From Methylobacterium sp. CB376 (lineage in GTDB: Bacteria; Pseudomonadota; Alphaproteobacteria; Rhizobiales; Beijerinckiaceae), in the NCBI RefSeq assembly GCF_029714205.1, contig NZ_CP121648.1:124001-188000 (forward strand): a stretch of DNA of 64,000 bases, in the 5' to 3' direction. Within the stretch, counting starts at the first letter, position 1, and every line of letters starts with the position of its first letter. Of the stretch, positions 43,488-52,298 are shown in pieces. A model generated the notes under the pieces. That model did no database searches. It was not told the origin of the DNA and saw only the letters and a program-made list of their open reading frames with translations. Made by a program: the position numbers and the translations under genes.

Positions 43488-44769
43488 CCGGCTTCACCTG
43501 CCAGGTCTGGATCGAGTTGTTGTGGTAGACGGAATTCACGCCGCGGATCCTGCGCAGTTCCGCGATGGTCGGCTGCACGTAGCCGGTCTCGTCGATGACC
43601 CGGGATTCGAGCAGGGCCGGTGTGCCGTCCCACTGCCAGGGCAGGGAGAACCGGGTCAGGGCCTTCGACAGCACCGGCTCGTGCAGGGCGGCGGCCTGCC
43701 AGTTGGCGCCGCCGTCGACGGACACGTCGACCCGCTTGACCTTGCCGTTGCCGGTCCAGGCGAGGCCGCGCACCTCGTAGAGGCCCGGCTTGGTGAGCGG
43801 CTTCTCGGGGCACGGAAAGGTGATGACCGACTTGGCGTCGATGGCCCAGGTGAATCCCCTGGATTTCCCATCGGGCATCAGGTCGGTGTATTTGGACGTC
43901 TCCTCGCGGGAGTACCACGGCTGGTCGCCGATCTTGATGCGCCGCAGCCACTTGACGCTGACGTTGCCCTCCCAGCCCGGCACCACGAGCCGCAGCGGGT
44001 AGCCCTGCTCGGGCCGCAGCGCCTCGCCGTTCTGACCGTAGGCGATCAGGCAATCGTCCAGGCACTTGGACAGGGGCAGGGAGCGGTTCATGTGGGCGCC
44101 GTCCGCGCCCTCGAACATGACCCACTTGCCCTCGGGCTTCACGCCGACCTCGTCGAGGAGGGTCGAGAGCGTCACGCCGGTCCACTCGGCGCAGGAGATC
44201 ATGCCGTGGGTGAACTGCAGGGAGTTGAGCTGCGCCGCGCGCCATTCCATGCCGCCATTGGCCGGGCACTCGATGAAGTGGATGCGCGAGACGGAAGGGT
44301 AGCGGACGATGTCGCCCATCGAGAGCAGCAGCGGGCGCTCCACGAGGCCGTGGATCATCAGGCGGTGCTGCTCCGGGTCCACGTCGGCCCGGCCGGCATG
44401 GTAGCGCTCGAAGAACAGGCCGTTGGGCGTGAGGATGCCCTGGAGATCCTGGATCGGGGAGAAGCTGATCGAGGATTGGGTGCCCGCCGTCAGCCAGGGC
44501 ACGTTGCGGCGGATGACGCCGGCTTCCTGCGCGGCGGGCTGGCCGTAGGGCCTGTCCACGACGCCGGCCCCGAGGCTCTGCGACCAGGGATACTCGGGCG
44601 GCGGCCCCGCCTCCCCGGCCCGGGCCGGGACCGGCAGCGCGGCGCCTCCAGCCCCCGCCGCGGCAAGGCGCAGGAAGGTCCGCCGGCCAAGGGAACGGCC
44701 AAGGGAACGGGCAAGGGGTAGCGTCGGCGCTCCGCCCCTCGGCGTGCGCCCGTCGGCCCGGTTCGTCAC
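43456..44769 (-). CDS. soxC: Sulfur dehydrogenase molybdenum subunit SoxC
   Basis: 437 residues of the sulfite oxidase family. SoxCD oxidises SoxY-bound sulfane sulfur, giving the full electron yield. The GTG at 44769 is chosen because GGAGG lies six bases upstream and the Tat signal (LGRRTFLRLAAAGAGG) follows. The molybdenum-ligating Cys is in HFIECPANGGMEW, and the dimerisation domain with KSVITFPCPEKPL is present. A small repeat (ARSLGRSLGRR) sits just before the Tat motif. First gene of the sox operon. An earlier GTG at 44820 has weaker support. Confidence 0.95.
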   Translation of the reverse strand: MTNRADGRTPRGGAPTLPLARSLGRSLGRRTFLRLAAAGAGGAALPVPARAGEAGPPPEYPWSQSLGAGVVDRPYGQPAAQEAGVIRRNVPWLTAGTQSSISFSPIQDLQGILTPNGLFFERYHAGRADVDPEQHRLMIHGLVERPLLLSMGDIVRYPSVSRIHFIECPANGGMEWRAAQLNSLQFTHGMISCAEWTGVTLSTLLDEVGVKPEGKWVMFEGADGAHMNRSLPLSKCLDDCLIAYGQNGEALRPEQGYPLRLVVPGWEGNVSVKWLRRIKIGDQPWYSREETSKYTDLMPDGKSRGFTWAIDAKSVITFPCPEKPLTKPGLYEVRGLAWTGNGKVKRVDVSVDGGANWQAAALHEPVLSKALTRFSLPWQWDGTPALLESRVIDETGYVQPTIAELRRIRGVNSVYHNNSIQTWQVKPDGSVFDVQTA

Positions 44770-44837
44770 CGGCTTCCTCCCGATTGGACCGGCTTCTGCC
44801 GCTTCACTAGGGCTAGCCACCCGCCTTCAATCAGTCA

Positions 44838-44861
44838 ATGCTAAAGTTAGAAAAGTCTGAT
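44838..44861. promoter_or_regulatory. AT-rich operator candidate between soxC and the ArsR gene
   Basis: 24-base AT-rich block (ATGCTAAAGTTAG then AAAAGTCTGAT) within a 210-base divergent promoter region. It resembles the block at 31105-31127. Flanking ATCAG and CTGAT form a short inverted repeat (44830-44834 and 44857-44861). A plausible target of the adjacent ArsR-family regulator. Confidence 0.5.
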
Positions 44862-44979
44862 ATACGGGTCCCCGCCCTCTTGCGGCGGCTGGCTGACTGG
44901 CCAGGGCGGCGCGTTCGGGCGACCATGGTGACACCTTCCCCCCGCCCAACCCGACTGGGCCAGCCGGTTTTGCGAGACC

Positions 44980-45306
44980 ATGCAGGCGACGACGATCGAC
45001 GAGACGACTCTGGATGCCTTCGCGGCTCAGGCCGCTGAGGCGGTGCGCTTGTTGCGCCTGCTCGGAAATGAGCACCGGCTGATGATCGCCTGTTTGCTGA
45101 TCGTGCATGGGGAGCTGTCCGTCGGGCAATTGGTCGAGGAACTTCGGCTCAGCCAGTCGGCTCTGTCGCAGCATCTCGCGCGGATGCGAGAGGACGGAGT
45201 GCTGACGTTCCGGCGGGAGGCCCAGACGCTCTACTACAGCATCAAGGACCCGAACGCGGTCGCGGTGATCGGACTTCTGAAGCAGCTTTACTGCAAGGAC
45301 CTGTGA
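44980..45306 (+). CDS. ArsR-family regulator (SoxR/BigR/SqrR-like)
   Basis: 108-residue winged helix-turn-helix repressor. DNA-binding segment: LSVGQLVEELRLSQSALSQHLARMRED. Two cysteines occur, in LMIACLLIVHGE (about residue 38) and LYCKDL (about 106). They match the pair that forms a di- or polysulfide bridge in BigR/SqrR-type persulfide sensors. It is divergent from the sox operon and overlaps or abuts the SoxH-like gene downstream. It probably represses sox and the YeeE-TauE operon until persulfide appears. Confidence 0.88.
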   Translation: MQATTIDETTLDAFAAQAAEAVRLLRLLGNEHRLMIACLLIVHGELSVGQLVEELRLSQSALSQHLARMREDGVLTFRREAQTLYYSIKDPNAVAVIGLLKQLYCKDL

Positions 45307-45308
45307 GG

Positions 45309-46307
45309 ATGATCCGGCGGGCCGCGTTGATCCTGGCTGTCCTGCTCGCGGGGTCGGCGTCGGCGTCCGATTACGCGCCGATCGGCAAGCCGCTCGCCGT
45401 CGCGCAGGTGCCTGGCAAGCCGATCTATTACAGTCTCGGGAATACCGGTGTGCCGAGCCAAGCCAACGAGGGCAACACCTCGAATGGCGGCTTCGTGGTC
45501 ACGGATGACGGGGTGGTGGTGTACGACGCCCTCGGCACGCCGAGCCTCGGCTGGGCGCTGCTGGAGCAGATCCGGACCATCACGGACAAGCCCGTGCGCT
45601 ACGTCGTGGTGAGCCATTACCACGCCGATCACATCTACGGGCTGCAGGCGTTCAAGGATCATACCGGCGCCGTCGTGATCGCCCAGGAGCGGGCGGCGCA
45701 ATACCGCGACAACGACGAGACCGCCGACGAACGGGCGGATGCCCGCCTGCGCCAGCGCCAGGGAGCGCTCGCCCCTTGGGTGGACGAGCACACGCGGATC
45801 GTCCCGCCCGACCTCACCTTCGCCGAGCGGGCGACCCTCACGCTCGGCGGCAAGCGCTTCGTGCTGCTCTATGCCGGGCCCGCCCATTCGGCGAGCGACA
45901 TGATGATGATGGTCGAGCCCGACGGGGTGCTGTTCGCGGGCGACATCGTCCAGAACGGCCGCATCCCGCACATGAACAGCGACGACGTCGATACCGGCCG
46001 ATGGCTGACGGCCCTGAAGCAGGTCGAGGGATTGAAGCCGCGCTTCATCATCCCCGGCCACGGCGAGCCTTCCACCGAGGCGGCCAAGGCCATCGCCTTC
46101 ACGGCGGGGTACATCACCGACGTGCGACGGGTGATGAAGAACGCGGTCGACAGCTGGACCGATTTCGATGCCGCCTACAAGGCGGCCGACTGGTCCGCCT
46201 ACGACAAGCTCCCCGCCTTCGCCGCCAACAACCGCGGCAACGCCTACCGCATCTTCCTGGAACTCGAGGGCGCGAATTTCACGGACGGGAAGAAGTCCGA
46301 GCCGTAG
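45309..46307 (+). CDS. SoxH-like metallo-beta-lactamase-fold hydrolase
   Basis: 332 residues with signal peptide (RAALILAVLLAGSASA), periplasmic. The metal site is VVSHYHADHIYG (about residue 100), with further ligands in LYAGPAHSASD, FAGDIV and IPGHGEPS. It resembles SoxH and related hydrolases found with sox and quinoprotein genes. SoxH's exact reaction is not known. The ATG at 45309 has AAGGA nine bases upstream; a GTG at 45303 overlaps the ArsR stop. It ends five bases from the convergent YeeE gene. Confidence 0.82.
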   Translation: MIRRAALILAVLLAGSASASDYAPIGKPLAVAQVPGKPIYYSLGNTGVPSQANEGNTSNGGFVVTDDGVVVYDALGTPSLGWALLEQIRTITDKPVRYVVVSHYHADHIYGLQAFKDHTGAVVIAQERAAQYRDNDETADERADARLRQRQGALAPWVDEHTRIVPPDLTFAERATLTLGGKRFVLLYAGPAHSASDMMMMVEPDGVLFAGDIVQNGRIPHMNSDDVDTGRWLTALKQVEGLKPRFIIPGHGEPSTEAAKAIAFTAGYITDVRRVMKNAVDSWTDFDAAYKAADWSAYDKLPAFAANNRGNAYRIFLELEGANFTDGKKSEP

Positions 46308-46311
46308 GCGG

Positions 46312-47349
46312 TCAGCCTCGCCGCTCCACGAGGTAATAGAGGCCGGCGCGTCCTCCCAGCGCGATCGACGCCAGGGCGATGGCCGACCCGACGGACAGCG
46401 TCGCGATCCCGGTCACGCCCTGGCCGATGGTGCAGCCCAGCGCGGTGATGCCGCCGGTGCCCATCAGGAACGCGCCGACGATGTGCCGCCGCAACTCGCC
46501 CGGGTCGTCCGGGGCCTCCCAGCGGAAGCGCCGCGCCTGCCGCGCCTCGACGAACGCCCCCACCAGCACGCCAAGGACCGAGGCGATCCCGAAATCGACC
46601 TGCATCCCGGATGCCACCATCGCGAAGAGCAGGGCGTCGCCGATGGGCCGGGCGAAGCTCAGCGACGTCGGCCGGCCGGTCCCGAAGGCATCGAACCCGG
46701 CGAACCCCGTCGCCCACCATCCCGCGGTCACGCACGTTCCGATCACGACCGCCGCCGCGGCGAGCGTCCGGTCATTCCGGAAAGCTCCATCCGCGAAGGC
46801 ATAAACGGTGAGGAGGGCGGCGCAGGCGGCCGCGAGGGCCATCGATGCGGGGCTCCCGACGCCGAGCAGGTCCGGAAGGAGCTGCAAGCGCCCGCCGGGG
46901 ATCGACACGAAGAGAGGATCAACCGCCATCACCCGCACGACGGCGGTGAGCCCCCGCATCGCCATGACCGCAGAGACGGCCGCGACGAGGAGAGCGATCA
47001 GGGCCTTCAGGTCCCCGCCGCCGAGTCGCAATAGATTCCCGAAGGCGCAATTGCCGACGAGGGCCATGCCGAACCCGAATGTCAGGCCGCCGAGAATCAA
47101 GGGTCCGATCGCGAGCTGTGACGAGGCGTACAGCGTCCGGTGGAGTTCGAGCCCGTACAAGCGCAGGCCATGGACGCCGACCATCGCCACCGCGATGGCG
47201 AGCGCCCAGGCGCGCAGCCGCCGCGTGTCCTGGCCATAAACGGCATCTTCCAATGCGCCGAGCGTGCAGAAGCGGCCGCGCCGCGCCGCATAGCCGAGCA
47301 CGCATCCGATCACGAGTCCAAGGACCGCGCGAATGACATGCGGCTCCAT
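46312..47349 (-). CDS. YeeE/YedE-family transporter, full length
   Basis: 345 residues with about nine or ten membrane helices in two homologous halves. Conserved cysteines lie in YAARRGRFCTLGA (about residue 28), MALVGNCAFGNLLRLGGG and ITALGCTIGQGVTG (about 314), the positions used in thiosulfate uptake by YeeE/TsuA. It is a single-chain relative of the split pair at 30110-30987, giving two systems in one island. The start is uncertain between 47349 and 47361. It reads toward soxH. Confidence 0.85.
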   Translation of the reverse strand: MEPHVIRAVLGLVIGCVLGYAARRGRFCTLGALEDAVYGQDTRRLRAWALAIAVAMVGVHGLRLYGLELHRTLYASSQLAIGPLILGGLTFGFGMALVGNCAFGNLLRLGGGDLKALIALLVAAVSAVMAMRGLTAVVRVMAVDPLFVSIPGGRLQLLPDLLGVGSPASMALAAACAALLTVYAFADGAFRNDRTLAAAAVVIGTCVTAGWWATGFAGFDAFGTGRPTSLSFARPIGDALLFAMVASGMQVDFGIASVLGVLVGAFVEARQARRFRWEAPDDPGELRRHIVGAFLMGTGGITALGCTIGQGVTGIATLSVGSAIALASIALGGRAGLYYLVERRG

Positions 47350-47361
47350 CACTCCCCCCAT

Positions 47362-47712
47362 CAGCCCGCCGAACGAGATCGGCCCAGGCCCATCGACTTC
47401 AGAGAGACTTGGAGGCTCGCCTTAAGAGAAGCTTAGCGAAGGTCGAACGTGCGGGGATTGCGGAAGCAGCCTCCTCCGGGAACGCCCCACCGTTGCTCCG
47501 GCTTCGCTTCCTTGTTGCCGCGACGACGAGGTCCATGCGGGCCACTCCCGGGAGGCGGAAAGAGGGAAGCCCGACCTTCCCCATCCTCTCGTCCGTGCCG
47601 CCCGCGGATTCCTCGAGCCGGCCCCTCTGACCGAGGCGCCAGGATGAGGGGGCGGCGGCACAAGCGTGAAGATGATCGACGCCTCCGCCGCCGTCGCTGA
47701 CTCGGGCCGCAG
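47362..47712. other. Intergenic region between the YeeE and EF-hand genes
   Basis: About 350 bases with no supportable gene. It contains CTTAAGAGAAG followed at once by CTTAGCGAAGG (47421-47442), an 11-base-period imperfect direct repeat similar in shape to the one at 35038-35058. Confidence 0.4.
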
Positions 47713-48135
47713 CTACTGTCCCCGAAGGAACTTCTGCAGCTCCTCAAGGGTCACCTTGCCGTCCTTGTTGGTATCGGCGGCATTGAAGATGCGCCTATGG
47801 ATAGCTGTCACCTCGTCGAACGAGAGGGACCCGTCTCCATCCGTATCGGCAATAGCGAACATCATTCTCATCCTGAGGCCGTCATCCATCATGCCCCTGT
47901 TCATCCCGCCCATCATGTGGCCCATCATCCCCATTCCACACATGCCGCCTTGGCCCATGCCTCCCATGCCTCCCATGCCTCCCATCATGCCCGGCATCCC
48001 AGGCTGAGGAGGCTGGGCGCTTTGGCCGGGCGTGCTCATCGGAGCCGTTGGTGTCTGGGCGGTCGCGCTGGAGCTTGCGCCAGCAGCGAGAATGGCGGTG
48101 AGAGCGGTCACGCGCACCAGTGTGGCGAGGGTCAT
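47713..48135 (-). CDS. Secreted EF-hand protein with a Met/Gly-rich domain
   Basis: 140 residues. A signal peptide (VTALTAILAAGASSSATAQ) is followed by a proline-rich segment and then a Met/Gly repeat (about residues 45-86, such as MMGGMGGMGGMGQGGMCGMG). Two EF-hand loops close the protein, DTDGDGSLSFDE (about 97-108) and DTNKDGKVTLEE, each with complete ligands. It should bind two Ca2+ or a lanthanide in the periplasm. Methionine-rich stretches elsewhere bind Cu(I), so both metals are possible. No partner gene is apparent. Confidence 0.7.
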   Translation of the reverse strand: MTLATLVRVTALTAILAAGASSSATAQTPTAPMSTPGQSAQPPQPGMPGMMGGMGGMGGMGQGGMCGMGMMGHMMGGMNRGMMDDGLRMRMMFAIADTDGDGSLSFDEVTAIHRRIFNAADTNKDGKVTLEELQKFLRGQ

Positions 48136-48243
48136 GGACCCCTCCTTCGGCTGCTACCGGGAACGGGCCGAGCCTGACCGTGCAATGCGAGACCCGGCCC
48201 GCTGCCCGCCGCGCGAGCTTTAGGTGCGGCGAGCACGGGAAAT

Positions 48244-49023
48244 CTAGCACAGACGGGGGACACACCCGAGAGGCTCCCCCCGGATGCCATTCAACTCGGC
48301 CGCGACTAGCGCCTGTCGCCCGGCGCCTGAAAGTCCCTGCAGACACTGTCCGGGGAGGCCGAATCCGATTTCAAGCTTGCGCTTACCCGAACGGGGAAGG
48401 CCGGAGTCGCGACGCACGGGACTTCCGAGAGGCCGGTTTCGCGTGATCATCGGCCATTTCGGCAGCCCAAATCGAAATTCCGGAAATCGCGCACAGCCGA
48501 ACAAGCCGTATGCGAGCGAGGCCGGCGCAGGGAAGCCGACCAGGAACGGGGCGGCGGCCACACCGTCCGTCGCCTCGTCGCGGCGCTCCGCGAGATCCGT
48601 CAGGCGCGCGTCGCCGGTCCGCAACAGGAAGCTCTCCTCAAAGCGCAGATCGACGATTCGGAAGCGCCGGCCGCCGCGGAACAGGTCTTCCCCGGAGGCC
48701 GGACCGTTGCAGGCGAACAGCACGGCGGTGCCGGCCTCCGCCTCAACCGGCGACACGCCGCGCGCCGAGAGGCGTCCGCTGCCCTCCAGCACGATGCTCA
48801 GGGAGAAGGTCGATGCCCCCGCGAGATCGACCGTGAGGTCCCGCTCCAGGAACGCGTCGACCACCACGATGGCGATGTCGGACGCGATCGGATCGATCCG
48901 CGCGCTCTGCGACCAGCCGAGGCGGGCCAGTCCCTCCGCCACAGCCTCCTGCCAGGAGGCGACCGGTGCGGCCTCCGCCGGCCCGTCGCGATGTGGATCC
49001 GACGACACGCCCCGTTCTCCCAT
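48244..49023 (-). pseudogene. Truncated AraC-family regulator (N-terminal domain only)
   Basis: 259 codons. The first about 170 residues match the ligand-binding part of siderophore-type AraC regulators: STFSLSIVLEGSGRLSARG, GTAVLFACNGPASGEDLF, FRIVDLRFEESFLL. After FPAPASLA (about 48510) the sequence changes to an unrelated arginine-rich stretch, and the helix-turn-helix DNA-binding domain is missing. It is divergent from a TonB receptor gene, as YbtA/PchR-type regulators usually are. It cannot bind DNA as it stands. Confidence 0.7.
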
Positions 49024-49143
49024 GTGCGAAGACTCGACTTAGTACCGATGCCGTTAATGCCGGCCCCGAAAGCGTTTGACAACATCCATCGAAAAAGATG
49101 ATGACACCACTGGCGATTTCGACGGCACTGCGGCAGTTTAGAA

Positions 49144-51142
49144 ATGCTCTCAACAGGCAGGATATCATCAGTTTTTGTTACGACTATAGCAACGTTTGTC
49201 GGTTTTCCGGCCCTGTCGCAGCCGGCAGGGGGCGAGATCAAGCTCGACGAAGTGATCATTACTTCAAACAAGCGCGAGCAGCGTCTGGACAGGGTCGACG
49301 CCTCGGTCACGGCGGTGACGGCGGCGCGGCTCGCCGACAACGACGTGCGCGATGTGAGCGATCTGCAGAAGGTCCTGCCCGGGATCGTGATCGAGAGCCG
49401 CGGCAACCGCGCCTACGCCAACTTCACGGTCCGCGGCATTTCCTCGCCGGACTTCTACAACCCGGTCATGCAGGTTTACGTCGACGGCGTGCCTCAGGCT
49501 TCGGCGAACCTGGCGCAGGACCTCTTCGACGTCGGCCGGATCGAACTCCTGCGCGGGCCGCAGGGCACGCTCTACGGGATGAACGCCTTCGCGGGCGTGC
49601 TCAACATCGCGACCGAGAAGCCGCGCTTCGCCCGCGCCGACGTGTTCGGCACCGCCTCCGAGCGCCTGTTCGAGATCGGCACCTTGACGACGAGCGTGCT
49701 CATCCCCGACGCGATGTTCCTCGATCTCGGCTTCAAGGAGCGCTCCTTCACCGGCCAGATCCGGGACATCGACCGCCATCGCGACGACGTCGACTGGTGG
49801 AACGGCCTCGGTGGTCGCGCTGCTTTGCGCTACGCGCCGCTCGGGAGTGCCTTCGACGCCAGCCTGATCGTCTCGCACGCTGCGCTCGCGCGAGGAGACC
49901 TACATCCTCGACTCCGACGTGAAGCGGCGCGCCTTCCGCTCCTCCGTCATCCCGTTCCCCTGCAGCGTCCTGGGGCGCGAGACGACGACGGCCGGCCTGA
50001 CCATGAACTACCGGTTGAACGACGTCACCTTCACCAGCGTGACGTCGTTCCAGGCCGTCGACCTCAACCGTCGCATCTTCGGGCAGTCCTTCCCCGAGAC
50101 CTACCGGACCGTCTATCAGGAGTTCCGCGCGGCCTATGATGGGGCTGGTCCGTTCAAGGGCGTCGCGGGCGTCGTGTTCCTCGACAACCAGTTCACGCGC
50201 CGCGCCTCGGGCACGCGCAACGACGTGGATGCGCGCAGCGTCGCGGTGTTCGGCGAGGGCACCTACGCGCTCACCGACCGGCTCGACCTCACCGTCGGCA
50301 CCCGTGTTGCGGTCGACTGGTCGTCGATCGGCTTCAACGGCGGCAGCTTCGGCTTCAACTTCGACAACGACGCGAGCTTCACGAATTTCCAGCCGAAGGT
50401 CTCCCTCGGCTACCAGGTCGACCCGACGACGCGGGTCTACGCCCTCGTCTCCGAGGGCTACAAGCCGGGCGGCTTCAACCGCGCGGTCTCCAACCCCCTC
50501 GACGCCGTCGCCTACAAGCCGGAGCGGGCCTGGAACTACGAGGTCGGCGCGCGCACCGAGATGCTGAACGGCCTCGCGACGGTGTCGGGTGCCTTCTACC
50601 GCATCGAAACCTCCCACCAGCAGATCAACGCCGGCCCGGTCGGCTTCCAGGTGCTGCGCAATGCCGCCGAGGGCACCAGCACCGGCGTCGAGGTCGAGCT
50701 GGCTCTGCGGCCCACCGACCGTCTGACGCTGACCGCGCAGGGCGCGTTCGGCCGCTCCGAGTTCTCCGGCTACGCCGATCCGATCACGGGCCAGCGCATC
50801 GCCGGGGGCCGCACGCCTCAGGCGCCGGACCTGGTGACCAATGTCGGGTTCCGCTACCTCATCGACCAGACCTGGCTGCCGGCCCAAATGGCCCTCACCG
50901 GCGCCGCCCGGACGGTGAGCCGCACCTACTTCGACCCGGCCAATACCTTCTCGCAGGGCTCCTTCACGACCTTCGATGCCGGGCTCGACGTCGTCTTCGA
51001 TCCCGCCTCGACCCTGCGCCTGTTCGTCACCAATCTCACCGACCGCACCTACCGAACCTACAGCTTCGCCTACGGCCCGGCCACGCTCAGCACCATCGGC
51101 CAGCCGCGGATCGTGGGCCTGTCATGGCGGACGAGGTTCTGA
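49144..51142 (+). pseudogene. TonB-dependent siderophore receptor, frameshifted
   Basis: Two frames together form one receptor of about 665 residues. The first (from ATG 49144) has a signal peptide, a TonB box-like DEVIIT, and plug motifs VRGISSPDFYNPVMQVYVDG and LLRGPQGTLYGMNAFAGVLNI. At about 49885-49895 the coding frame moves by one base; the second frame carries the beta-barrel from EETYILDSDVKRRAF to the C-terminal aromatic GLSWRTRF. One extra base (or two missing) explains the break. A sequencing error cannot be excluded, but the neighbours are broken too. Confidence 0.85.
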
Positions 51143-51885
51143 TGCGGCTGGGCGCCGGGACCGCCGTCGGGCTGGAGGCCCCGCTCGTCCCCGTCCCGGC
51201 CGCGATCGGCGGGATGTCCGTCGCCCGGAGCGTCGTGATGGGGATCGCGCGGGTGGGCCTGCCTGCCGTCATGCGCGAGGCCGGCCAGCCCCTCGACCGG
51301 ATCGGGCTCGTCTCCCTCACCCTGCTGCCCCGGGTGCTCGAGGGCCTGTGGTCGGGAGCGGTGGAGCGCGACCGCCTGCCGCCGGCCGGACGGCGACGCA
51401 TGTCGGCGAGCGTGGCCTGCGGGGCCGTACTCTCCGCCCTCGCGCTCGCCGCCGGGGCCGGGATCGGCCCCGCGGCCTTCGCGCCGCTCCTCGTCTGCCT
51501 CATCGCCGCCGCCCTGGCCAACGCCGCCATCGGCAGCGCCTGCGACGGCTTCGCCGTCGAGACCCTCCCGGCGGGCCACCGCGGCCGGGGCAACGCCGCG
51601 CAGGCCGGGGTCTCCTTCCTCGGCCTCCCAGTCGGCGGCGCCCTGCTCCTGGACCTGATCGCGGCGGCGGGCCGGACGGCCGCGAGTCTGGTTAGGGCGA
51701 CGCCGGTCCTCGGCCTCAGCCAGCCTTTCCTCGTGCGCGCCTCGGCGCCTCGGCGCTCCGCGAGCACCGGCCCGGCCTCGCGGCGGCGCGCCTCGTGCCG
51801 CGCGCGGCGCGGCAGGCCGGCCCGGGCCGCGGCGCGACCGGCGCCGCCCTGCCCTCAACCGGAGAGACCATGGAGACCGGCATGA
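51142..51885 (+). pseudogene. MFS transporter remnant (AmpG/YbtX-like)
   Basis: The ATG overlaps the receptor stop (TGATG). About 170 residues look like an MFS protein: VVMGIARVGLPAVMREAGQPLDRIGLVSLTLLPRVLEGLWS (first helices and loop), AGRRRMSASVACGAVLSALALAAG, and ANAAIGSACDGFAVETLPAGHRGRGNAAQAG. It then jumps from about 51700 into a basic tail. What looks like the C-terminal tail (about 51740-51870) continues in another frame. Roughly half the usual 12 helices are missing, so an internal deletion plus frameshift is inferred. Siderophore secretion or uptake is the likely former role. Confidence 0.65.
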
Positions 51886-52298
51886 CGGATTTCGGCACCC
51901 CTCCCGCCTCAGGCGACTTCGACCTCTCGCGCTGGCCCGTGGCCCGCTACCGGATGCCCGATCGCGTGCCCGATGCCGAGGCCGAGGCCCGCGTCGCCGA
52001 GTTCGACGCCCTGCTCGCCAGGGACGAGCGCTTCGTGCTGGTCTTCCACGGCCCGGAGATGCCGAAGGATTCCTCGCGCTTCATGAAGGCGTACCGGGCC
52101 TGGTTCAAGGCGCGCAAGGACGCCCAGAAGCGCCTCTGCGCCGGCGCCGTCCGGGTCGAGCCCGACGCGGCGCGGCGCGGGTCCTTCGCCGTGAAGGCGA
52201 TGTCCCTGATGAACAAGGCTTTCCTGCCCTACCCGTACAGGGTGGTCGCGAGCGACGCGGAAGCCGACGCCCAGGCGCGAGCATGGCTCGCCGCGTGA
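51870..52298 (+). CDS. Hypothetical protein of the siderophore locus
   Basis: 142 residues, soluble, no signal peptide. The sequence has normal coding character ([58 protein letters not shown]) but no domain I recognise. Ribosome sites precede both ATG 51870 and ATG 51882. The end overlaps the first ABC gene by 16 bases, implying an operon. It is the only gene of the locus that appears undamaged. Confidence 0.6.
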   Translation: METGMTDFGTPPASGDFDLSRWPVARYRMPDRVPDAEAEARVAEFDALLARDERFVLVFHGPEMPKDSSRFMKAYRAWFKARKDAQKRLCAGAVRVEPDAARRGSFAVKAMSLMNKAFLPYPYRVVASDAEADAQARAWLAA

